From: Theropithecus gelada
Lineage: Eukaryota > Chordata > Mammalia > Primates > Cercopithecidae
Assembly: GCF_003255815.1 (NCBI RefSeq)
Contig: NC_037670.1
Location: 70,241,406-70,305,405, forward strand
Length of the DNA stretch: 64,000 bases
Direction: 5' to 3'
Below, piece by piece: positions 1-12,255 of the stretch. The notes beneath the pieces were generated by a model. That model worked only from the letters and a program-made list of their open reading frames with translations, ran no database searches and was not told the DNA's origin. The position numbers were made by a program, and so were the translations under genes. Every line of letters begins with the position of its first letter. The first letter of the stretch is position 1.

Positions 1-3000
1 GTGAAAGAATGAGGCCTGGCATCCAGGTCTATAGGTTTGAAAGCTGAGAGTCCTCTGAGGTCTGGCTGTGACTCCCTTTGGGTCCATGGTTTGGACTGCC
101 CAGTTCTTACTCTGTGCATAGTAGCACTGCCCGAGCCAGGAATGCGGACAGTCAGGATTATCAGGGACAGAAAGAACGAGGAGAAATAGTAAAGAGCAAG
201 TAATCGTGTGAGCCAAGGCAAAAATGGGTCCCCAATTCTTATCAATTGTTGCTTAATTTAACTTTGGAGTTTCACCAAGTTTTATCAAAGATTCCTTTTA
301 ACTGCTTCCAAAACTTGATGGTAGGAGCCAAAAATCCTTCAAGGTCACATGACTTTATGGCCTCCAGCACCATGCCTGGCACATAACAGGTATATGAGAA
401 ACCCCATTAACTCTGAGTAAGACGTCACAGCACTTACAAAATTTTTGTGATATTTCCACTGACTTCAGTTTCCTTGGGAAGCAGTGATGAAGGATTTGAT
501 TTCTAGAGGTCTCTTATCTGTCGGAACTCTACATAGCCACCACCTACTTTCAAAGTGACTCCTCTATTAGGGAGCAGGGGGAAGGTTTTGCTAGCCATAG
601 ATGCTAAGACAGAAATTTTAAAATGCAGTACTCCCACACTGAACCCAAGTTCTATGTTTTCCCTGACCAAAAAGAGGTCTCTCTCCTGCTTTACTGACTT
701 GGCTCCCAGCTTTTCCATTTCAGGAACTGATCCTTGCCAGATGGTGTTTAACTGTCTTCAATGCAATGATTATGTTTATTTATCTAAATGTCCCTGAAGC
801 TTCGACTGATGAACTTGATTTTATTTATCTCTCTTCTGACTCAGTAAATTCTCTAGAATATAATATTTACAATCTAAGCTTAATAGAACCTCACGACATT
901 GAAACATGACATGATTTTTTAAAACACAGGTTAATAAATGAATACAATACAAAAATTAAATATATGAGGATGAAGAGAAAGAAAGTGATCACAGAAAATC
1001 TGGAAAACAAAAAAGTAAAAAGCAGATGAAGCTTTCTGAAGTAGCACAAGCTAAAGAAAACAATGACCACTGGCATTCCGCAGTCATGCTTTCTGCTCTG
1101 TTATTTTTAACTTTTTATTGTTTTTGTTTGTTTGGTTAATATGGTTTCTTTTTCCTTTGCCACTTTGTAATAAATGAAGTGAAAGAGATTTTGTTAGAGT
1201 ATTAACACAATGTTCAAAAGTATCTGCTGCTCCTACCATTTCTTTGGACCAGCCTCGCTGCCTTCACCACCACCAGTGCCAGCAGCTGTCCTGCAGGCAC
1301 TGATGCTGCTGTGTGGCCAAGGCTAGAGCTTCCCTATCACCATCGTCTCTGCATTTCTCACGTGTGAAAATCCTGGAAAACCCAGGATGCTGAAAATATT
1401 CAACTCAGTGTTTCTCCACTGGAATTCGTTAGTTCCATGTTGTTACCTCGGCTTCCTGAAAGACTGAGGTCAATCTTGAAAAGGTGACAACCTTATCTTC
1501 TTGGAACCTGGCTGCTCTGTTCTTTCATCCCTTCCACATGCTTTTCTGCTGTACAGAACTTCTGACACCGAAGCAGATATTTGTACATGGAAATGATACA
1601 CAGAATGCTGAAAGAGACTGGAATCTCTCTCCTTATCTACCTCCATGTGGCTGCTGACAACAGAGATATATAACTTCTGGGGTACATCCAACACATGAAA
1701 GGTTAGAACATCCATATATCACCCACTACTTTCTTTCAAGGGGAGTTTCCTAATTTTTGCAATCACTTGGCAGGTCTATATTTCACTGCTTTATCCACTT
1801 TCTCCTTGCCCCCCACACCACTGATTGCTGACATAAATGAGCAAAGGATCATTCCTAAGACTTTTGCCTGGGCTTTATAGTTGCTACCAACAATTTTGCC
1901 ACAGAAACTACAAATAAAAATAAGCTCTGCAATGAATAAAGTAAACAGGGGGCTTGTAGAACCCCATGAATTGCTGTCTAGAAAATGGGCTTTTCATCTG
2001 TGTGTAGGCTCTTGGCAAAACATGTGCATGTTCACTAACTCATATGCTAAATTACTGAGTTTTACTGCATTTTAAATTATTTCACGTCCAACCCATATTT
2101 GCAGAGATATGTGGCAATCATCCCATTTTTTTTTTCCTTTTTGGCTTAAGTTTTCCCCTTCTATGGATAAGAACAGAGGCAGAGTTAAAGTAGAACTCTA
2201 CTAGGAAAAATCTGCACGCTGCATAGGCTGACTGCAAATATAATACTTTAGTGTGTCTAGCAGTTGTCGATTGAAATGTGAAGTGGCCAAAAAAATGTTT
2301 AGGATAATTCTTTATCCCTATTAATGAATGACTCCCAGGAGAAGGAAATAAAGTAAAACTCAGCATATGCCAACAGCTGGTGTGAATATGAAAAGCCGTT
2401 CTGGCTTGATTAAAGTCAGCAAACTTTGTTCCCCTGTCCTATCATACATTTAAAGTAGAATGATGCTGGAGGTGTGACTAATAGTAGAGAGATTAACTTT
2501 AGAACAAAACTAAACCTCTGGATAAATGCTATCTGCCAAAGAAATAAATCTGAACATCTGTACACACGTTCCTGTGGCCATACCAATTCCCCAACTTCTC
2601 TAGGATCCCTCTTTTGTGTCAGTTTGAGCCATATAGAAACATTATGCTTGCTGTTTTCTGATAATCAAATATACGTCCAAGGACCTATTTATAATTGATT
2701 GTATTATCAAAACTGAATCTCCTTATGGATATAAATAGGTCTATTAAAAACAACCAAACACAGGTAGCAATTGACTACCTTGATCATTGCCTGTGGATGC
2801 ATGTTTACCTATGGTATGAGGGCAGATGCTTGAGTTCCACAATTTGAAATGTCCAGGCACCTCTGGAGGGAATGTGAGGAAGGCCTGCCATGGTTCTATT
2901 TGCACTGACACAGACAGCCACCAAGAAAGTAAGAGTCAAGACTCTATGTACTAAGGCAGTCCAAGGACAAGGTATCAGCATTAGGAGGAGATACACTTCT

Positions 3001-3179
3001 GAGGCTTGTATTGTATCTGTCACTTCTACAGGTTTCTGCCAACTGAGAAGAGAAGACTTCAATTAGAACTGAAAGTGCTGCTTCACTAAGTAGCTGGAAG
3101 TCCTCAATAGCAGAGTATGGGGCAGCTAAAATTAGAGAAATACTGTTTTCATTGTTATTGTGGGTTAGGATTTCTCTTC
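1..3179. other. Unassigned unique sequence
   Basis: I see no gene or clear repeat here. Open frames are short (at most about 85 codons), lie on both strands and resemble no family I know. A short motif tgcctggcacata at 373-385 is the kind of tail seen in MIR and L2 elements, but the flanks are too decayed to call. A T-rich run lies near 1,107-1,140. No CpG-rich promoter-like segment is visible. Confidence 0.5.
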
Positions 3180-3265
3180 CAGTTTGGAACTATCCAGGAA
3201 ACACACATCAGAATCACCTATGTAATAAAACAACTCAACAGACCTAGCCCTCTGACATTTAAAAC
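3180..3265 (+). mobile_element. Possible MER5A-like hAT fragment
   Basis: The words catcagaatcacct and a following gtaataaaacaactc resemble the left part of the non-autonomous hAT element MER5A. Only about 85 bases can be matched, and neither inverted terminus is clear. It could be chance similarity. Confidence 0.3.
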
Positions 3266-3344
3266 AGTGGTATATAGAGTCCTCTTAGAAATACTTTTAT
3301 AATATGTTGCCAAAGTATATAAATTATCACAAGAGTTTTTATAT

Positions 3345-3500
3345 CATGGAGGTGCTACAGTTTAGTGGCTTTGAAATAAAACCAGTGTGGATTTGAATTC
3401 CAACCCCACCACTCACCATATAGATGCCCTCGAGCCAGTCACTTGCTCACTCTAAGACCCAGTTTCCTATTCTGAACCAGAGAGAGAATTGACTAAATAT
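3345..3500 (+). mobile_element. MIR SINE, sense
   Basis: This is a tRNA-derived mammal-wide SINE. In order it shows tttagtggctttgaa, then ggatttgaattccaa, ccaccactcacc, gccagtcacttgctcact and cccagtttcctattctg. That is the order of the MIR core: description of sample, 'cannot enter' control region, then the conserved 'accttgggcaagtt' and 'cctcagtttcctcatctg' boxes. The 3' L2-like tail is not clear. It is old and well diverged. Confidence 0.72.
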
Positions 3501-4154
3501 CTCATCACAGTTGAATTTCTGATTGCCCAACTCAAGTCCTTGGGAATTAAATCTGCCTCTACTTTTTCAGTAAGCTTCCAAACTGCTAACAAAAGGCTCC
3601 TGTTTGTTCAGATAACTGCCTGTATAATGGTCCTTTAGATAATGATTGGCCAGAGTAAAGATGAAAAAAACAATGGACATGTCCAAGCTGTCTTGTGGCT
3701 CTTTGCTTGTGATGTGTCATCCCGCAGCAGCCCCTCCTGGGAGCAGCAGCTGAGGCCTGAAGCAGTGATGGCTCCTCTTAGACCCACCTTAATCTATAGT
3801 CTCTCCCTCTCTTTCAGAAATTATTCTTTTTCTTCTACAAACTCTGCAATCTTTCTCCTATTTCTTCTACATACTGTTCAAAATATTTAATCTCTTTCTT
3901 ACTACCACAGGGCCTGTCACCCACACTTTGGAAATGTCCTAGAGTGAACAGGCAAGTGAAGAAACAAATTCTTCACTTATTTTATCATTTCCCTCCTGGA
4001 AACCTATTCTCTGATCTCTCTGACTTCAACCTTGTGGTCTTTCCAGCTAGAGCGGGAATAATTTTTCTAGAGATAAAAATCATCATTTCTTTTCTCATCC
4101 TTCCTCCTTGAATTATTTCAGCTGTTCCCGTGTCCTTCAGGTTGAAGGTGACAC
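3501..4154. other. Unassigned, pyrimidine-rich
   Basis: No gene or repeat family recognised. The stretch from about 3,770 to 4,120 is rich in C and T on the plus strand (ctctccctctctttc and similar), which keeps several short frames open. I do not treat these as coding. Confidence 0.45.
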
Positions 4155-4525
4155 ATCCTTGCATGACTTACTTGACCCTTTGCAGTCTGGCTCCTGCCTG
4201 CTCCTCAGTGCATTCATTTTCTCCCTCCCAAAGCTCCTGCCAGCCCTTCTCTACTCCATGCTCCCTCTGGTTTCCGAGACAAGTCACCCTGCTCTCTTGG
4301 CCTCAAGAGCACATCTCTTCCTCCCTGCCATGTGGCTGACCCCACTGCTCCTCATTCAAGAGCCAGTACGGATCCTGCTTATCCCACAAAGTCTTCCCTG
4401 GTGCCCTCTCACTCTCTGCACTCTTGGCAGGTGCCACTGGCATAGGATCAGAAGAACCTTTGATGGGTATTAAAGGAGATAGAGGATGGGAAAACACATG
4501 CCACATAGTAGGCTTCCAATAAATG
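4155..4525 (+). mobile_element. L2 LINE 3' end, sense
   Basis: This is an ancient CR1-type LINE. It carries the L2 order of gtctggctcctgcctgctcc, catgctccctctgg, gtcttccctggtgccctc and the tail-like ccacatagtaggcttccaa followed by taaatg. Only the 3' end is present, as is usual for L2. A 121-codon open frame at 4,108-4,473 lies inside it and is not a gene. Confidence 0.6.
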
Positions 4526-5160
4526 TTACTCTCTTCTTGTGACGAAGACCAACTCTGAACATTATCTAGTCTTGTTCCTGTGTTGCCTTTCAGTATTTCT
4601 TCAAAACATTACTCTCTCTTTCTTGAACCTAATGCCTCTTCATTCCTTGTTGCAAACATACTGAGCATCTTGTCAGTTGCATAAATTAATATCCAACCTC
4701 CAAAATTTATTTTCTGAAACATTCTTATCAGTCCTTTATTCTGGGATAAACGTGGCCTTATCTATACCCTTAAATAGATAGGGTTCTAAGGATCTCTATA
4801 AAGGTCTCTTCCAGCTCTAACATTCTTTGATTATAAGATTTATTTTATTAAAAACTCCTTAACACGGATGAAGTCAAATTTCTGGAACTCGATCATACAA
4901 TTTAAAGATTATCTAAGGCCTTGGTTCCTCCTCCTCCTCCCTTCGCCTCCCTTCTGCTACATGCCGTTAATTCATTTTTACTACTCACGAACTCCCCTGG
5001 CAGGGAAGCAGAAAGGAGACGCAATGCTAGTGCAGCAGCCTTAGTGAAAGGCATGAAGGGAGAGGTGCAAAAGGTTGGCTGAAGAAGATTGCTCAGAGTC
5101 ATGATACCTCCACCTCTTTAAACTGATCAAAAGTAGGTTAGCTGGAAAATTACTATGCTG
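4526..5160. other. Unassigned, with an old repeat-like motif
   Basis: Mostly unrecognised. At 4,780-4,830 the words taaggatctctataaagg and cttccagctctaacattc form a motif common in old mammalian interspersed repeats, but I cannot name the family. A purine/pyrimidine-skewed (tcc)-rich stretch lies at 4,925-4,950. Confidence 0.4.
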
Positions 5161-5170
5161 TCTCTGATTT

Positions 5171-5463
5171 TTTTTTTTTTTGAGATGGAGGCTCATTCTG
5201 TTGCCCAGACTTGAATGCAATGGCACAATCTCCACTCACTGCAACCTCCGCCTCCCAGGCTCAAGTGACTCTCCTGCCTCAACTCCCAAGTAGTTGGGAT
5301 TGCAGTGTGCACCACCACACCAGGCTAATTTTTGTATTTTTAGTAGAGACAGGGTTTCGCTATATTGGCCAGGCTGGGCTCAAACTCCTGGCCTTCAGAG
5401 ATCCACCTGCCTGGGCCTCCCAAAGTGCTGGGATTAAAGGCGTGAGCCACTGTGCCTGGCCTT
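5171..5463 (-). mobile_element. Alu (S-like), antisense
   Basis: A full-length 7SL-derived SINE read on the minus strand. It shows the T-run (A-tail), right monomer, internal A-rich linker (gtatttttagtagagaca) and left monomer ending gagccactgtgcctggcc. Target-site duplications tctctgattt flank it at 5,161-5,170 and 5,464-5,473. Left-monomer words match AluS better than AluJ. The 90-codon frame at 5,211-5,483 is Alu sequence. Confidence 0.93.
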
Positions 5464-5473
5464 TCTCTGATTT

Positions 5474-6534
5474 GTTAAAATAACAAATACTTTGTCCAAA
5501 TAATTCACTAACTCCAGGCCATCACACTCACCATTGTATTCAATTCCAGTGTCTCTGCTCCAACTTTCAATCCTCTCTCCTTCATCTAAGCGGGCTTGGG
5601 GTTTGTCCTGCTTCTCTCTCTGTACCCCACCACACTCACATCACTTTATTTGGGAGAAATATGGAATGAAGGACATGAGGACTTGCAGGCTTGGAACATG
5701 TAGCTGTTTCAACCTGGCATCTTCTATTCCCCTAAGGAAACCTGACTGAAATTGCCGGTGAAGGTTATAAAGAGATCTCCTAGTTGTAATGTCTGAAACT
5801 GACCTGGGGATTTTATGTAGAACTCTGCAGTGTCAGCAGCTGCTTAGCTACACGTATTCCACACACAACCCCTTTTATAGCTTTGACTTAGAGCCAACTT
5901 CTGTTTCCAGCTCCAGTGCCAAGAGCCAGTGGCTGCTTAGATTCATGACAGCTCATTCTTCCCTAGAACTTTCTTTTCAGTTCAGCTGACAGCGGCAGAG
6001 CTCTGGGGTCCTTATTCATCCCAGGGAATACCATGATGCTCTTTGTAGAATTCAGATTGGGTCCTGGTACCAAGCCCGAGTGCTGAGTCCAAGGACTTTG
6101 CTGTCCTGGCTCTACAGTTTGTTACAGGCGTCTTCCTCAATGAAGGGGCCTGGCAAGGCAAACCAGTGAGTCCAGTTCTAGTTTGAGTTTAATCATTACT
6201 GACTTTTTTTTTTTTAAATTCTTATGCATGGCCAAGAGTGTTATGGCAAAGTTTACCAGACTTGAATTGGGTGGGGAACATGTATAATGTGTGACCAAAA
6301 ACTTTTCTAAACATTTTAGCACCTTATATCACTTCATAACACAGCATTTCCCGCAAAATTGATCTTGCTCCCAGCCTGTGAAATATGAGAGGAGAGGTTA
6401 GGAGAGGAGACGGCCCACTACAGTGATGGTGGGGATCTGGCCACACTATCAGAACAGTGTCTTTGATGAAGGTGGTGACCCTGCTTTGAATGATGAGGAT
6501 AATTATGCTATTTCTTAATTCTGTTGTATGTGCA
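5474..6534. other. Unassigned unique sequence
   Basis: No gene or repeat family recognised. A T-run at about 6,204-6,216 has no SINE body next to it. Open frames are all under 72 codons and have no recognisable domains. Confidence 0.5.
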
Positions 6535-6735
6535 TGTGTTACTTTACATAATTTTCATGGTGCTCCCATTAGTTCCATAGTAGTCTTGTCCTCATTTTAC
6601 AAGTGAAAATGCAGCACAACAAGGTTATATGAGTTTTCTAGGGTCACGTAGCTCATATGAAGCAGGGTTGGACCTTGACCCATAATGACATGCCTTCAGA
6701 GCCTGTGTTTGTCCCAGTGTTTTATAATGTTTCTT
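6535..6735 (-). mobile_element. MIR SINE, antisense
   Basis: Read on the minus strand it follows the MIR order. On the plus strand this appears as cctcattttacaagtgaaaa, then aacaaggttatatgag, then tagggtcacgtagctcatat and ggttggaccttgaccc. These correspond to the reversed 'cctcagtttcctc', 'gggcaagttact', 'gctgtgtgacc' and 'cccggctctgcc' boxes. Old and diverged. Confidence 0.68.
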
Positions 6736-6889
6736 GGGTATATTGTAACTTGATTTTTCCCTTCTTCTTTGGTCACTTCCCCAAGTTATAATTTTTCCAT
6801 TCAAGTTTAATGCAATTACCATGATTCAGATAAAGCCTGAAAGGACATAGTTGCCTTTCACTGAAGGTATGGTGGTTGGGTGAGTTCTA

Positions 6890-7035
6890 TCATTAATTCA
6901 ACAGGTATTTGCAAGTATCTTACCAAAGTCTGGTGCTGAGTTAGCTCCTCTTGGTCATATAGTTTTATAGGGGACATAGGCTCTAGGCAAATTGTTACAA
7001 ATGTGATGAGTGCCGTATAAAGGAATTTATCAGGC
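6890..7035 (-). mobile_element. Possible L2 3' tail, antisense
   Basis: The words aattcaacaggtatttgcaa and gtctggtgctgagttagc resemble the reversed L2/MIR tail (the 'tattgagcacctactatgtgccaggcactg' class). The remaining 90 bases match poorly, so this is a weak call. Confidence 0.35.
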
Positions 7036-9066
7036 ATCACGGGTCATGATGAGTCCAGAGGACACACTGGAAATGGGAGGATAAATAAATAGGAGTCAGT
7101 TCCGAGGAGGCTAGAGAAGAGTGTTCTAGGTTGCAGCGACGCATGCTCGAAGCTTGGAGGCCAATTAGAGGCAGTTAGCCAAGATTCTGTGATTCCCCGG
7201 GAATCACACCTGGAGGCTGAAGCTCCTGGCTGCGACTTCTAGGCTACGCATGCAGGGACAGCTGAGGAGTGTGAGAACCCAGGCTGGGGCCTGAGGCCAG
7301 ATCCGCTCCAAAACTTTGAGTGCGGTCCCAGGACAACCTCTTACTCAGTCCACATCTGTGGAGTTGTGAGGAAGTTTGGAAGCCTAATTCTCAGTTTCGG
7401 TCACTCCAGGGAGTTGTGCTGGGAGGGAAGGGGCAGACTGACTCCAAACCACCATGGATCAGCACAGGAGTCCTGGCTGGATAGAACTCAGGGTGGACTC
7501 TTACACAAAAATGTAATAAAGCCACCCAGCTCAAAATTTAGAGAAAGGAGCCAAATCTTCCAGTGGATTGTGATTGTGTGTTTTTTTCTCTCAAAATTAT
7601 GTCAGAGTTTATTATTCACTAATTATTTAAAATTTGGAAGGGAAGTGTGCTATGGGATAGATCAGGACTATCCATTAGAAGTAAATAGGAATGGTCCTCT
7701 ACTTTTTATTTCTAGGGAGTTTGTGACTCTCGCTGTCACAATTACAGTTTCCTTTGTTGAGTGAAGGCATTGCTTCTGTGATTATGGGTGAGTTGGTAAC
7801 TCATTAAGCTGTTATTTATTGATGAACATCTCTCTGTAGATTTGTTTATTGGGTTGAGAGCTGGGCTACATAGGTGAAGGCAAGAGAGTAGCTCTCTTGT
7901 GAGTCAGACAAGGAAGGAGATCCATTCATTCCAGCATCCCCCAACTACTTGATGCCTGTTGTACTTGATGCCAGGCACTGGGAAAATGCACACCTTGCTG
8001 GAGACCACTGGGGCACCATGGTTGTGGTCTCTTGAGCAGAGAAGGCTGGGGAAAGAAGAGACTAAAAACTGAGCTGAGAGGACCACGGACAAAGCTCACC
8101 TACCTTCCAGGTGTATGCAGTGAGCAAACGAGGCAAGGAGCCAGCACTGAGAGGAAGCGCTGACATAAGGAAGACAACAAATGTTCTGAGATTTCAGCAC
8201 CACCAGGAGTTCTGACACATGACAGCCAGGGCTTAGTTCTCCCTCTGATTCATATTTCTTCTTTGCTACAGGATCATTTGGTTCCTGAGCTTGTAGAATT
8301 ACTGACTGATTCCTTTCTGGTCAGATTCTTTTTAGCTACACACAGACTCCTCTCTCATAATGAAAATCAGGTTTCCTGTTACAGTTTGCTTTACATTTAG
8401 GGAACATGTTGCCGTCTGAAATGAGCCAGTGTTGTGTTTGAATCATATTTTCCACGCTGATGCTAAGCTTTCATGCTTCCTATGTCTGGTGCTGAAGGGG
8501 AGACTAGGAAATAAGAAACTGCAGCTAGGTCAGAAAATTTGTTTTTTACCCAAAGGGTTAATTGGCTTCTGGAGGGAACAAGGACATGGCGCTACTGTGG
8601 CTGCTTCCTGCGTACAAGAGAGTGAAGCAAAGACCATTCTAACTCAGCATCAAGGAGGGCTCCATGTGGGGTGGCCTCGGTCAGTGGGGACTGCATCCAC
8701 CTCTCCATGGAGCACACTTTGGGAGAAAAGCTTAAAGAAGTTATCTGATCTTCTGTATCTCTGAGAACCATATTGTGAGTTGCCTTCAAAGATTCAGAGC
8801 CCATTTTTAGGTCCTCGGGGAAGCAGTTACTGGGAACTATTTTCTTCAGGGAGTTGTGTAAGTCAAAACAAGTGTTTGGGAAAAAGTCCAATAATCAGCA
8901 AATGACAAAGTTGCAGGCCAAGGTGCAAATTGTGTACACAGTAACAAGACATTTTTTGTTACTAAAATGGTTAAATAAAATTTGAAAGTAGTAATTTGGA
9001 CTTATTTGACTAGAATTATTTTATTTCCTCTCCAAAAGCAAGGATAAAGTAAAGAATGTTTGGATG
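7036..9066. other. Unassigned; small near-perfect palindrome
   Basis: No gene recognised. A 9-bp-arm palindrome with a one-base centre, gtgattccccgggaatcac, lies at 7,189-7,207. A weak L2-like patch (tgatgccaggcactggg) lies at 7,969-7,985. Frames at 7,366-7,764 (132 codons) and 8,429-8,764 (111 codons) have no recognisable protein signature and no convincing splice or promoter context. Confidence 0.45.
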
Positions 9067-9070
9067 ACTA

Positions 9071-9297
9071 TAACATACACATGCCCACACATGCAAGTAT
9101 ACACACAACACACACATACACATACACACACACACATATACATACATGTTTACACAAATACACACATACAGTCACATGCTCATACATGTACATATGCAAA
9201 CACACACATAAAAATATAACACATATGTATATGTACTTCCACTCATATGTACACATATGCACACATATATAATCACATATACACACACAGACATATA
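9071..9297. repeat. CA/TACA-rich imperfect microsatellite
   Basis: About 225 bases of interrupted (CA)n, (ACACATA)n and (TATG)n units on the plus strand, with the cleanest run near 9,121-9,140. Frames open on both strands here (70 and 86 codons, rich in T/H/Y or C/V/Y) are repeat artefacts. Confidence 0.9.
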
Positions 9298-10834
9298 TGA
9301 AAGGCAGAATGGGGAGAAAGAATTTCAAAAGCCTGGTGGTACTTTGAACCTATCTTCTTAGGAAGAAGGCAAAATCATCTTTTAGTGAGGAAAATACCTT
9401 AAGATAATTTAAAATAATAAGGCCACTTGGGTGTAGCTTCCATAGGAAAAGAGAATAACAAGAATTTGGCAATTTGCAGTATGAAGGAGAATCTCTTGAA
9501 GAGGAGAAAATCGTGGGAGATGGGAAGGGCAGGCCAGGAAGGAACTCCACTATGGTGTCAAATGGTCCCTGGGTTCTTTCTTTAGTAATGCCCAGAAGTG
9601 AACTTGGAATTATTTCCTGTCTGGTGCTATCTACCTCTCATCTACCCCAAAACCTTACATCCAATTCTCTTGTATTGAACTTTGTGAGGAATGAAGGAAG
9701 AAGGAGCAAGAGCAATAGGAAGGAGGTTATCAGATGTAGAAGCAGAGAGCAGGGTGAGACTATGACAAAGCCCATTTCCCCAGGTGTATTTGAAAGTAAC
9801 CCCGGACAGAGGGAGTGGGTTGGGGAAAGCAGGCGAGCGCTTGGGTTACTCCTGCACTCATTAAGTTGTCTTCTTTTGAGTGAGGAAAATATTTCCAGCA
9901 GCCACTGTGTTGCTCTGTGGCCCTCCCACAGGCTTCCTCTTTGCCCTCTGTGAGAGGGCTGAAGAGGTAAACATCTACAGCATTAGAGATTTTCCTTGGC
10001 CTAAAGACAGTCTGAATATTTGTGTGGATGCGAAGAGACGTTTGACCCCTAGAGGGTGATCACACCATATGGTAAAGGAGAGGACCCTGGGAAGGCAAAA
10101 ACAGAGGAGAAAACCTCCCTAAGTTCCTTGTGTCCATTCCTGCTGATGTGTAATGGTGTGCATACTACCCACGTGGTTATGGCAGCATCTCTCTCGGCAT
10201 ATCTCCTGGAGTGTAAGGCAGAGTCTTCTCTGGACTTGGAGTTTGGTGCCTTCCTGATGCAAAAAGCAAGGAGCTGGTGAGTCCCAGGCCTTCTGGTCAC
10301 TCACAAGAGGTTTGGGAGTGAGGCTGGGGAGAGGACTGGGATTACCACTACTTCTGCAGGTGAGACCAGCAATCTCTGATGAAAACTGACTTTTCTGCAG
10401 ACATTGTGACTGCAGCTAGGCAGACCATGCCTGCAGGAGGGAAAGTGGGCCACCTCAGGGTGACTTTGAGACTGAAAACTAGGAATTGGAAACAATAAAA
10501 TAAGGCAAAATCACCCTAATATAACTGACTCTCAGCAGAGCTTTGGTGCAGCTTCCTAGTGTTGTGAGGACCAGGGTTGAAAATGGAGTGACTCCATCCA
10601 GTCTCCACAGGACACAACTTCCCCTCCAGCCCCTGCCTCCTTAAAAGCCTGCAGCTGGCAGGTGAAGCCAGCTTCATTCTTCTAAGGTGTGAACCCACAA
10701 GCTCTCCTTCAGCCCAGGCAGGCTGTAGAAAGTCCACAGCATTCCCCAGGGGGACGTGGAGGCCAGCACAATGTGTACATATTCCACAGCCTGTCCCTAA
10801 AAACATGTAAAACCCAGAGACAAACCAGAGCTTT
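9298..10834. other. Unassigned unique sequence
   Basis: No gene or repeat family recognised. The longest plus-strand frame of the window (9,474-9,953, 159 codons) lies here. It has no domain I recognise, no signal peptide and no exon context. Overlapping frames on both strands at 10,049-10,304 and 10,516-10,845 argue for chance openness. Confidence 0.5.
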
Positions 10835-12040
10835 TTCATGTGCACTTTTCAATGAGTTTTGACAAAATTATATACACATATAACCATCAGCACAATCAAG
10901 ACACAGAATATTTCAATCACCCCAAAACTTTCTCGTGCCCCTTCCCAGTCAGCCCCCCCTAACTCCCATCTCCACACAACCTCTGGCTGGCTTTCCATCA
11001 GTATAGATTGTTTTGGATTTTCCTAGAGTTTCATATAAATGGTATCAGATAGTATGTGCTCCTTTTGTATCTAGCTTGTATCACTCCACATGTTTTTGAG
11101 GTTCATCCATGTTGTTGTTCATTCCTTTTCATTGCTAGCTAGTATTCCCATGTATGGATGTCTCATAATTCATCTATTTACATGTTGATGGGCATTAGAC
11201 TGCTCCCAGTCTTGACTAATATGATTATAGCTGCTATGAGCATTTGTGTACAAGTCTTCCTATAGACCAGTGTTTTGATTTCCCTTGAGTAAATAGGTAG
11301 GCATGGGATTGCCTGTTGTATGGAAAGTGTACCTTTAACTTTGCAAGAAACTTTAAAACTATTTTTTAGTTGGTTGTATCATTTTATGTTCTGATCAACA
11401 ATGTAGGAGAGTTCTCATTGCTCCATATCTTCTCCAACGCTTGGTATTGTTGATCTTTTTTATTTACTCATTCTAGGGAGTATGAAGAGGTATCTCATGG
11501 TGACTACTGACACTGAGCATTTCATCGTGTGCTTCTTGGTCCCTTGATTATTTTCTTTCGTATAGTGTCTGTTCAAATATTTTCCCATTCTTTGTTATGT
11601 TGTTTGTCTTATTTAGTTGTCGAGTTTTTAAAAAATATATTGTGGCTCGCCTTTTCATTTTCTTAACAATATTTTGAAAAAGCAGAGTTTTTATTTTTCA
11701 TGAAATCCAATATGACATTGTTTAATGGTTTGTGTCCTAAGAAATCTTTGATGCTCTCTATATGATGATTTTCTTCTGTATTTTCTTTTAGAAGTTTTAC
11801 ATATTAGTTCTTATGTTTAGGTTTATGATCCATTCTGAGTTAAATTTTATGCATGGTATGAGAATAAGGGTTGAGGTTCCTTTTTAAAAATATGGATATA
11901 TATTAAATAGTTGTTGCCACATCATTTGTAGGAAAAACTATTATTTCTCCCATGAATTGTCTTGGTGCCTTTGTTGAAAATCCATTGGCCATGTGTGTGT
12001 GCATCTACTTCTGGACACTCTATTTTATTCCGTTGATCTA
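10835..12040 (-). mobile_element. LINE-1 3' fragment (old L1M type), antisense
   Basis: About 1.2 kb of L1 read on the minus strand. Along the plus strand come the reversed 3' UTR (gttttgacaaaattatatac, cagcacaatcaagacacag) and the ORF2 C-terminal region. The latter gives the familiar antisense words gtttcatataaatggtatca, ttcatccatgttgttg, ttgatgggcattagac and gatctatg. The copy is cut at ctattttattccgttgatct (about 12,035), where an LTR-like sequence begins. Frames are broken throughout. The L1M-type 3' UTR suggests an insertion older than Alu. Confidence 0.88.
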
Positions 12041-12255
12041 TGTCTTAGTCTATTTGGGATGCCATAACAAATACCATAGGCTGGGTAGCTTATAAGCAAC
12101 AGAAATTTATTTCTCACAGTTCTGGAGTCTTTGAAGTCTGAGATCAAGGTGCTGGCAGGGGTGGCACCTGGTCCAGCCCTCCTTATTTCTCATGCCCCAC
12201 CAATGTGAATTACAGCACGGGCCCACCTCTAAGGGAAAGAGCAGATGATTCTAGG
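12041..12255 (-). mobile_element. MaLR-type LTR fragment, antisense
   Basis: It begins at cttagtctatttgggatgcc and runs through ccataggctgggtagctt and tatttctcacagttctggag. That is the reversed 3' end of MaLR-class (ERVL-MaLR) LTRs, which end in 'aacagactaagac'. It abuts the L1 fragment directly. Similarity fades after about 12,160, so the 5' part of the LTR is lost or very diverged. Exact subfamily not resolved. Confidence 0.62.

Noticed and set aside
4108..4473. 121-codon Leu/Ser/Pro-rich plus frame
   Set aside because: Lies in a pyrimidine-rich L2 fragment. The hydrophobic look comes from ctc/ctt codons.
5211..5483. 90-codon frame with 'SPLTATSASQAQVTLLPQ' type sequence
   Set aside because: This is translated antisense Alu. 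The same applies to frames at 31,182-31,460, 32,308-32,640 and 37,031-37,222.
9060..9328. Thr/His-rich and Cys/Val-rich frames
   Set aside because: Translation of the CA-rich microsatellite on either strand.
9474..9953. 159-codon plus-strand open frame
   Set aside because: The longest frame of the window, but it has no domain, no homologue I recognise and no promoter or splice context. In 64 kb of six-frame sequence a frame of this size is not remarkable.
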